From positions 1-15,195 of the forward strand of contig JBPOHE010000060.1 in assembly GCA_052035915.1 (NCBI GenBank): DNA of 15,195 bases, in the 5' to 3' direction. The translations under genes and the position numbers were made by a program. Under the pieces are notes generated by a model. It was not told where the DNA came from. It worked only from the letters and a program-made list of their open reading frames with translations, and did not search any database. Shown piece after piece: positions 7,408-12,806 of this stretch (position 1 is the first letter of the stretch; every line of letters starts with the position of its first letter). The stretch comes from JBPOHE01 sp052035915. GTDB lineage: Bacteria; Pseudomonadota; Gammaproteobacteria; Chromatiales; Chromatiaceae.

Positions 7408-9207
7408 TCAGGGTTTCGGCAGGGTGACCCCCTGCTGACCCTGGTATTTGCCGCCCCGATCCCGGTAGGAGGTCTCGCACACCTCGTCCGACTCGAAAAA
7501 GATGATCTGGGCCACGCCTTCGTTGGCGTAGACCTTCGCCGGCAAGGGGGTGGTGTTGGAGAATTCCAGGGTCACATGCCCCTCCCATTCGGGTTCCAGG
7601 GGGGTAACATTGACGATGATGCCGCAGCGGGCATAGGTGGAATTATGCACGATTAAGCCGTTCGCCACGAAGTTGTGGACGATTGGCACACTGAGGTCAA
7701 ACACATCCTCTTCCCCTACGGGGGTGATGGACTCGACCACGTCCCACACCGGACCGTTCAGCAGCGGTGTCAGGTCGTCGTCGCACGTTGCCAGCGCGAC
7801 CTGGGACGCCAGGGTGTAGGGCAAGGACTGGTCCGGATTCGTCTTGACCCCGAGCCGATTCAGGCGAGTATCGGCCCGCACTACTGCGGCATTCATCATC
7901 GCCCAGGCTTCCCGGGGCAAGGTATCGAAGTTGCTGCGCCGCCGCGCCGTCTGTCGTTGAATCCCAGGCAGGATTTCCCTCTCCAGGCGCGTCTGCTTGA
8001 CGGAGCCGGGCCAGAATCCGATCTCTTCCGCGAATCGGAGAATCTGTTCCCGATCGGTAACCTGGACACTACACGCCGGAGTCCCTATCGCGGTCCGCTT
8101 TTCCCGGATCAGGGAAAATATGCCGAACCGCAGCAGGAGATGATGGACATCCTCCACCAGGCGCCGGGATTTCGAGTAATACTCCAGGAAGAAACTTTCC
8201 CCCGAACGGTATAAGCCGCCGTCTCCCGAGAACAGGGCCTGCAGGAAGGTGCGCACCGAATCCCTCGGCGCCATGAACACCGCCTGGGGCACGAACTTGT
8301 CCTCCGCCTTGACGTCCAACAGGTAATCCCGCAGCCATTTGCGCGCCCGGTTGACCTGCGCTACGCCCCCGCGTCTGGCTCGGTTGACCAAGCGATAGCC
8401 GAAACGGGGGCGGCACGTAACCTCACCCAGGCCACCGGCGGCCACGCAGCGATGAAGCAGTTCCACCAGCACCGGATCGCTGCTGGTGAAAGTGGGGCTG
8501 TAACCGGGCGTATGGCATTGTCCCTCGGAGATCATCAGACCCAGTAGCGCCGCTTCCCATTCCGGCATCGCCGTCTTACCAAACACGGGAATCTCCCTCG
8601 CGGCCGCGATGCGGTCGCCGGGTTTCAGATCGGACAGCGGGGTCCAGGCGCGAAGCTGCCGGAAGGGGTGGTTCGCGGTGGCGCGGATCCTCAATCCCGC
8701 CCGCGTCCTGAGCTCGAATACCGGCTTGCGGCCTTGGGGAACAAATGCAGACACCGCCGCCGGACGGAGCCGCCAGTCCTGAAGGCCGAGCGTCTTCTTT
8801 CCCCACGAAAACTCGGTGATCGGCAGATAAGCGCCGGTCTCCGCGTCCACAACCCGGGTATCCGCCGTCACGCACTTGCCCAGACAAATGGTGAGCACAT
8901 TACGCGGGATGCGGAAATATTCGATGGTCCGCGCCAGGGCGAAGGAATTCGGCGGGATGATGCAGACGCTGGAACGCACATCGACGAAGCTGTTCTGGTC
9001 GAAGTTTTTCGGATCGACGATGGCGGAATTGATGTTGGTGAAGATCTTGAATTCGTCCGCGCAACGGATGTCGTAGCCATAGCTGGAGGTGCCGAAGGAG
9101 ATCACCCGGTTCCCCCCGATCTCCCGGACCTGGCCCGGCTCGAAGGGTTCGATCATACGCTGTGCCTCCGCCATGCGGCGGATCCAGGAATCGGCCTTGA
9201 TACTCAT
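7408..9207 (-). CDS. dcd: dCTP deaminase containing an intein
   Basis: The spliced enzyme deaminates dCTP to dUTP, supplying dUMP for dTMP synthesis. The 599-residue precursor consists of extein residues 1-111, a 411-residue intein (112-522) and extein residues 523-599. The exteins together make exactly 188 residues, the normal length of Pseudomonas-type Dcd, with SYGYDIRCADEF and LEPEWEGHVTLEF motifs. The intein sits between Lys111 and the Ser of the GKSTYAR motif. In the spliced numbering Ser112, Arg116 and Glu137 correspond to E. coli Ser111, Arg115 and Glu138, so the unspliced protein should be inactive. The frame is open 88 codons further upstream, but ATG 9207 has an AAGGTGA ribosome binding site and the family N-terminus MSIK. 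It lies 95 bp downstream of the quinone oxidoreductase gene on the same strand. Confidence 0.95.
   Translation of the reverse strand: MSIKADSWIRRMAEAQRMIEPFEPGQVREIGGNRVISFGTSSYGYDIRCADEFKIFTNINSAIVDPKNFDQNSFVDVRSSVCIIPPNSFALARTIEYFRIPRNVLTICLGKCVTADTRVVDAETGAYLPITEFSWGKKTLGLQDWRLRPAAVSAFVPQGRKPVFELRTRAGLRIRATANHPFRQLRAWTPLSDLKPGDRIAAAREIPVFGKTAMPEWEAALLGLMISEGQCHTPGYSPTFTSSDPVLVELLHRCVAAGGLGEVTCRPRFGYRLVNRARRGGVAQVNRARKWLRDYLLDVKAEDKFVPQAVFMAPRDSVRTFLQALFSGDGGLYRSGESFFLEYYSKSRRLVEDVHHLLLRFGIFSLIREKRTAIGTPACSVQVTDREQILRFAEEIGFWPGSVKQTRLEREILPGIQRQTARRRSNFDTLPREAWAMMNAAVVRADTRLNRLGVKTNPDQSLPYTLASQVALATCDDDLTPLLNGPVWDVVESITPVGEEDVFDLSVPIVHNFVANGLIVHNSTYARCGIIVNVTPLEPEWEGHVTLEFSNTTPLPAKVYANEGVAQIIFFESDEVCETSYRDRGGKYQGQQGVTLPKP
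7642..8874 (-). mobile_element. LAGLIDADG intein inside dcd
   Basis: The 411-residue in-frame insertion has every expected splicing element. It begins with Cys (CVTADTRVVDA, block A). Block B is RATANHP, with Thr66 and His69 of the TxxH motif. The C-terminal blocks are VFDLSVPIVHNF (F) and NGLIVHN (G), with His410 and Asn411 before the +1 extein Ser. The middle carries a dodecapeptide homing endonuclease with two motifs, ALLGLMISEG (109-119) and FLQALFSGDG (210-219). Acidic residues Glu118 and Asp218 stand at the catalytic positions, so the nuclease may be active. Codon and base use resemble the host gene, giving no sign of very recent arrival. Confidence 0.95.
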
Positions 9208-9264
9208 CGGCAGTTCACCTTTCTGGAGTAGAAAAAAGAATCGAATCGGACTGGTCTCGGGCGC

Positions 9265-9294
9265 CCGGGCCTCCGACATTGTCGCATGGCCCGG
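9265..9294 (-). terminator. Nested hairpin between the SQR gene and dcd
   Basis: CCGGGCC (9265-9271) pairs with GGCCCGG (9288-9294), and inside it CGAC (9274-9277) pairs with GTCG (9281-9284) around a 3-nt loop. It starts 8 nt after the SQR stop on the minus strand. A T6 run occurs only about 30 nt further on. It probably reduces read-through into dcd. Confidence 0.45.
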
Positions 9295-9302
9295 CCAGGG
9301 GA

Positions 9303-10601
9303 TCAGGTTCCCAACTTGGCGCGCCGCGCCTCCCGGATACTGTCGAGGCCCAGCATCTTGAGCAGATATTTTTCGTAGATCGGCTCGGTGGTGCCTTTCA
9401 TCACCTTGCGGAGGAAATATTTTTCCACCGCGATCTTGGCCAGGTGGACCCACTTGCCCTTGCTGAACCATTCGAGTTCGCGCGGCGGGAAATGCGGCAT
9501 GGCGACCAGGGCGGCGCCCGAATCCCCCATGTCGGTCAGGCAGAGGCTGTTCCAGACGACGGTGGCGCCAGGTTCCCGTCCGTCCAGGGTGTCGGCGAGA
9601 TTCCGCACCGCCGTTCGCACCATGGACTCGATCATGAAGCCCGACTTGGGTGTGTCCAGGGGCACCGGGGTGTCTTCCAGCACCGGCATGGCGACACAGG
9701 CGCCGACGGCGAAGATATTCGGATAGGCGCGACTGCGCTGGAATCGATCCACCCGCACGAAACCCCGGTCATCGCAGAGTGCCTCGACCCCGGCCACGAC
9801 CTCCACCCCGCGGAAGGCGGGCATCAACATGGAAAAGGCGTATTCCAATTCTTCGACGGCGGCCACTTCCCCACTATCGGCGTATCGCTCGACGAGCATC
9901 TTCCCCGGGGCCACCCGGATGACCTTGGCGTTGGTGATCCAGCGGATATCCCGATTCGCCATCTGCTGCTGGAACCAGCCCCTGGAAGCGGCCACGCCGG
10001 CCATCCCCAGATGGCCGATATAGGGTTCGGGGGTGACGAAGGTCATGGGCACCCGCTCCCGCAGCCGACGTTTGCGTAAATCCGTGTCGATGATGAAGGC
10101 GAACTCATAGACAGGAGTGAAACAGCCGGTATTGGGCAGGGCGCCGATGACGATGGGTCCGGGAGCGGCCAGCAGTTGCTGGTAGGCCTGGTAGGTTCGC
10201 TCGGCCTGCTCCAGGGTACAGAGGGAATGGGTGAACCCGGCTGCCGGACCGGCCCCGGGCACCGCTTCAAAGGCCGGGCGCGGTCCGGTGGCCAGAATCA
10301 GATAATCGTAGTCGAGGTTGTAACCCAGGCTCAGCTCCAGGGTCCGGGTACGGGGATCAAGGCCGATGACCTCGGCGGCGAGGAAGGTGATTCCCTTGCG
10401 TTCGAGGTGGCTGCGGATATCGAAACTGATACCGGCCCGCTCCCGCCAACCCACGGCGATCCAGGTATTGGAAGGGACGAAGTGAAAAGACTCCGCGGCA
10501 TTGATGAGGGTGATCTCATGTTCCCTGGCCAGGGCCGCCCGCAACTCGTAGGCGGCGGGCATGCCGCCCAGACCGGCCCCAACTACTACCAGATGCGCCA
10601 T
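9303..10601 (-). CDS. sqr: Sulfide:quinone oxidoreductase, type I-like
   Basis: This flavoprotein on the membrane surface oxidises sulfide to polysulfide sulfur and reduces the quinone pool. The 432-residue protein opens with the FAD-binding fold VVVGAGLGGMPAAYELR (GxGxxG at 8-13). The three catalytic cysteines of the Acidithiobacillus-type enzyme are Cys128 (THSLCTLEQ), Cys160 (GALPNTGCFTPVYEFAF) and Cys354 (SLCLTDMGD), at almost the same numbers as the characterised protein (128, 160, 356). Other shared motifs are LATGP, EPYIGHLG, PNIFAVG and KWVHLAKIAVEKYFLRK. Start ATG 10601 has GGAG upstream; longer open frame lacks family residues. It is divergent from the cNMP-phosphatase gene. Cys in all three positions separates it from flavocytochrome c subunits and type II NADH dehydrogenases. 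Confidence 0.93.
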   Translation of the reverse strand: MAHLVVVGAGLGGMPAAYELRAALAREHEITLINAAESFHFVPSNTWIAVGWRERAGISFDIRSHLERKGITFLAAEVIGLDPRTRTLELSLGYNLDYDYLILATGPRPAFEAVPGAGPAAGFTHSLCTLEQAERTYQAYQQLLAAPGPIVIGALPNTGCFTPVYEFAFIIDTDLRKRRLRERVPMTFVTPEPYIGHLGMAGVAASRGWFQQQMANRDIRWITNAKVIRVAPGKMLVERYADSGEVAAVEELEYAFSMLMPAFRGVEVVAGVEALCDDRGFVRVDRFQRSRAYPNIFAVGACVAMPVLEDTPVPLDTPKSGFMIESMVRTAVRNLADTLDGREPGATVVWNSLCLTDMGDSGAALVAMPHFPPRELEWFSKGKWVHLAKIAVEKYFLRKVMKGTTEPIYEKYLLKMLGLDSIREARRAKLGT

Positions 10602-10740
10602 CGACAGATACTCCAACCAGGAAACGACACCCGCCAGGATAGGCTTTACCCGGCCGTCATGGCTCCGGACTGGAGGGCATCCCATCATTCCGGAGTCAGG
10701 GCCGCAAGGGATCTTCCTTATGAATTCTACAATAGACTGT

Positions 10741-10750
10741 CTGGTATAAT
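10741..10750 (+). promoter_or_regulatory. Extended -10 promoter for the cNMP-phosphatase gene
   Basis: TGGTATAAT (10742-10750) is a perfect extended -10 (TGn plus TATAAT), followed by an AT-rich stretch, about 45 bp before the likely start codon. The -35 position (around 10721-10727, TGAATTC) is poor, as is common when an extended -10 is present. Confidence 0.6.
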
Positions 10751-10794
10751 TTTTTGCTGATTTCCAGAGTTTTTGCCTGCTTTTGGCCGATCCC

Positions 10795-12012
10795 ATGCCC
10801 CTGCTGTCACCAGAACGCATTTTGGCCGTGTTGCGCCAATCTTCGTTGTTCTCCCTGCTTCCAGCCGACAGCGAAGGATTGCGTCTCTTGTGCGAGTCGC
10901 TCGAACCCGTGAGCTTCCCGGCCGGACAGATTATCTTTCGCGAGGGCGACCCCGGGGATTCGCTCTACCTCCTGGTCGAGGGCCGGTTGCGGATCATCAA
11001 GGACAACACCCTGGTGTTGCGGCTGAGCGAACGCGGGGTCTGCGTCGGCGAGATGGCCCTGATCACGGATGAGCCCCGTAGCGCCACCATCCAGACCGAA
11101 ACCCCGGCGATTCTGCTGCGTATCCCCCAGCAACTCTTCTACACCGCCCTCAACAAAGACTTCAGCATCGCCCGGGGCGTCTTCAGCGCCTTGAACCGCA
11201 AGCTGCGGGAGAATCTGCTCGACCGCATGATGACCGAGCGTCGGGAGATCGCCCGCAAGGAATCCCTGCGCATCGCCGCCGAGGTGCAGCAATCCCTGCT
11301 GCCGAGACAGGAGCTGACCGCCTCCTGTCTGAGCACATCCGCCTACTATCAACCGGCGGATATCATCGGCGGCGACTATTATGACTACTTCGAGCTCCCG
11401 GATGGAAACTACGCCATCTTCGTGGCCGACGTCATGGACCACGGCATCCATTCCGCCATGCTCATGGCCATGCTGAAAAGCGGTCTGCATACCCAGATCC
11501 GCTATGACCCCTCCATCCTCAGCGTCATGCAGGCCATCGCCAACATCGCCGACGAGCAGGTCGGCGTGTTCATCTATCTGACCTGTTGCTATGTCATCCT
11601 GCGCCCCGAATCCGAGGAGATCGAATACGCCAACGCCGGCAATCCCTCCATACTGATGTACTCCGCCAGGACGGGAAAGACGCTGGAACTGGGTTCGATG
11701 TTCGCGCCTCCGGGTCTCTTCGGCATCCAACAGGAAAGGGAATTCCATAGCCGCACCCTGCCCTGGTATCCCGGGGACCTGCTCCTGCTCTATTCCGACG
11801 GCCTGCTCGATGCCAAGGACAGAAACGGCCGGATGTACGGACTGGATCCCATCAAACGCTGTCTGACCGCCTCGGCCCAGCTTTCCCCGGCGGCCATCCA
11901 ACAGGCGGTGCTGAAAGACTTCCACAACTTCCTCGGCGATTCCCATCCCCACGACGACCTCACCCTGGTGGTGGTGAAGGCGGAGGGTGGCCAGTCATAC
12001 CGTTCTGGCTGA
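10795..12012 (+). CDS. Cyclic-nucleotide-binding domain fused to SpoIIE/RsbU-type PP2C phosphatase
   Basis: From ATG 10795 the protein has 405 residues. Residues about 15-130 form a CRP-like cNMP-binding fold (REGDPGDSLYLLVEGRL at 49-65), with the phosphate-binding cassette as GEMALITDEPRSAT (85-98), keeping Glu86 and Arg95. A helical linker (135-165) leads to a metal-dependent Ser/Thr phosphatase: Asp194 in GGDYYDYF, Asp212 in VADVMDHG, Asp335 in YSDG, and HDD at 386-388. Such proteins dephosphorylate anti-sigma antagonists (STAS proteins) in partner-switching systems, but no STAS or kinase gene is near. A TTG at 10783 is an alternative start; neither has a strong ribosome binding site. The last five codons and the stop (11995-12012) appear to come from the adjoining IS remnant. 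Confidence 0.9.
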   Translation: MPLLSPERILAVLRQSSLFSLLPADSEGLRLLCESLEPVSFPAGQIIFREGDPGDSLYLLVEGRLRIIKDNTLVLRLSERGVCVGEMALITDEPRSATIQTETPAILLRIPQQLFYTALNKDFSIARGVFSALNRKLRENLLDRMMTERREIARKESLRIAAEVQQSLLPRQELTASCLSTSAYYQPADIIGGDYYDYFELPDGNYAIFVADVMDHGIHSAMLMAMLKSGLHTQIRYDPSILSVMQAIANIADEQVGVFIYLTCCYVILRPESEEIEYANAGNPSILMYSARTGKTLELGSMFAPPGLFGIQQEREFHSRTLPWYPGDLLLLYSDGLLDAKDRNGRMYGLDPIKRCLTASAQLSPAAIQQAVLKDFHNFLGDSHPHDDLTLVVVKAEGGQSYRSG

Positions 12013-12640
12013 CCCGATTTGGCAGGGATCGGTGCACGAGTCTCCTTGACAAGCTGCACAGGCGGCTCATCCATGCACACTAAAGGACGCTGTGGATCCA
12101 GCGGCTGCTGATATAACTCCAGGACATCCTCCATATGAGCAACAAAGTCGGCATTCTGGTTTGGAGGAATGACCCAACTCTGGCGAAGATGAGGCTTCAG
12201 TTCGTTTTTTTTAGCGTTCGCCGCATAGTTTCATGAGAGATCGATTCCACTACTTCAAGCTCGACCAATCGATCGGCTAGCATCCGCAGCGTCCAGCGGG
12301 CTCGGCCTTCTGGCGCTGAGCTGCAACTCTCGGCAATCAGACGGGCTTCTGCCGCCCCGTCAAGCAGCCGCTGACGAGAAGGGGCTTGCTGAGCCTTGCG
12401 TTCCAGTGCGGCTTCAATGCCTTGCTGTACGAAGCGTTGCCGCACATTGCGCACCGTTGTGGGGCTGCACTCCATGGCCTTGGCCGCGTCTTCGTCCCTC
12501 CAGTTCGGACCATTGGCATCAATCTTGAGTAGGATCCCAGCATGTCGAATCCGGTAGGCCTGGGTGATTCCCTTGCTGATCACCGCGGTCAGCTGGCTCC
12601 GTTCCTCCTGCGTCAATCTGACGATGTACTTCTTGTTCAC
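11994..12640 (-). pseudogene. IS630-family transposase, two-frame and truncated
   Basis: The first frame (GTG 12640 to stop 12197) encodes the helix-turn-helix half, beginning NKKYIVRLTQEERSQL and ending LKKTN. At an A8 run (minus strand, 12212-12205) a -1 shift gives LKKNELKPHLRQSWVIPP and continues through VCMDE, which holds the first catalytic Asp, to IPAKSGQPERYD at 11994. Members of this family normally make the full enzyme by programmed -1 frameshifting at such an A run, so the shift itself need not be damage. The clear defect is loss of everything after ERYD, including the second Asp and the Glu of the DDE triad. It cannot be active. The GTG start is chosen because GGGAGG lies 7 nt upstream. 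Confidence 0.8.
12205..12212 (-). promoter_or_regulatory. A8 slippery run for -1 frameshifting in the IS transposase
   Basis: Eight A residues on the minus strand join the two transposase frames. The upstream frame stops two codons later, and a one-base back-slip restores the conserved family sequence NELKPH. Confidence 0.6.
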
Positions 12641-12643
12641 TCC

Positions 12644-12676
12644 GGTTCCTCCCACCTCGGGTCTGTGGGAGGAACC
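12644..12676 (-). promoter_or_regulatory. Hairpin covering the transposase ribosome binding site
   Basis: GGTTCCTCCCAC (12644-12655) and GTGGGAGGAACC (12665-12676) form a perfect 12-bp inverted repeat with a 9-nt loop. In the minus-strand transcript the downstream arm contains the GGGAGG ribosome binding site (12653-12648) for GTG 12640, so folding would hide it. IS10 and IS50 use comparable structures to block transposase translation from outside transcripts. Confidence 0.6.
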
Positions 12677-12753
12677 ATCACAGACGGCGCGCTAACAGTC
12701 AAAAATTAGTGTGACAGCCTACTAAGTTGTACACATAAAACTTGAGAATAACA

Positions 12754-12785
12754 GCATTGGATCATCGGTGCCGAAGACCCAATGC
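12754..12785 (-). terminator. Possible terminator of the surface-protein gene
   Basis: GCATTGG (12754-12760) pairs with CCAATGC (12779-12785), with a small CGG/CCG pairing inside. It lies about 20 nt after the stop of the surface-protein gene and is followed on the minus strand by TGTTATTCT. It is a weak candidate. Confidence 0.3.
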
Positions 12786-12806
12786 CGCCGGTCAAAACCA
12801 GCTTGA

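Larger units (their letters stand above)
11994..12719 (-). mobile_element. IS630-family element, 3'-truncated remnant
   Basis: The remnant includes the transposase pseudogene, its leader hairpin and a probable outer end near 12719, where a TA dinucleotide (12720-12721), the usual IS630 target, adjoins GGCTGTCACAC-like sequence read on the minus strand. The opposite end is lost at about 11994, inside the tail of the phosphatase gene. The outer end is inferred, because there is no second terminal repeat to compare. Confidence 0.55.

Noticed and set aside
9208..9471. 88-codon N-terminal extension of dcd
   Set aside because: It overlaps the end of the sqr gene and the intergenic hairpin, has no Dcd similarity, and ATG 9207 has a good ribosome binding site.
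10602..10820. 73-codon N-terminal extension of the SQR gene
   Set aside because: The FAD-binding strand must begin at MAHLVVVGAG; the extension runs through the divergent promoter region and into the phosphatase gene.
10807..11952. Long minus-strand open frame opposite the cNMP-phosphatase gene (381 codons)
   Set aside because: It covers the same bases as clear cNMP and PP2C motifs; its translation is low-complexity Gly/Gln/Val/His and unrecognisable.
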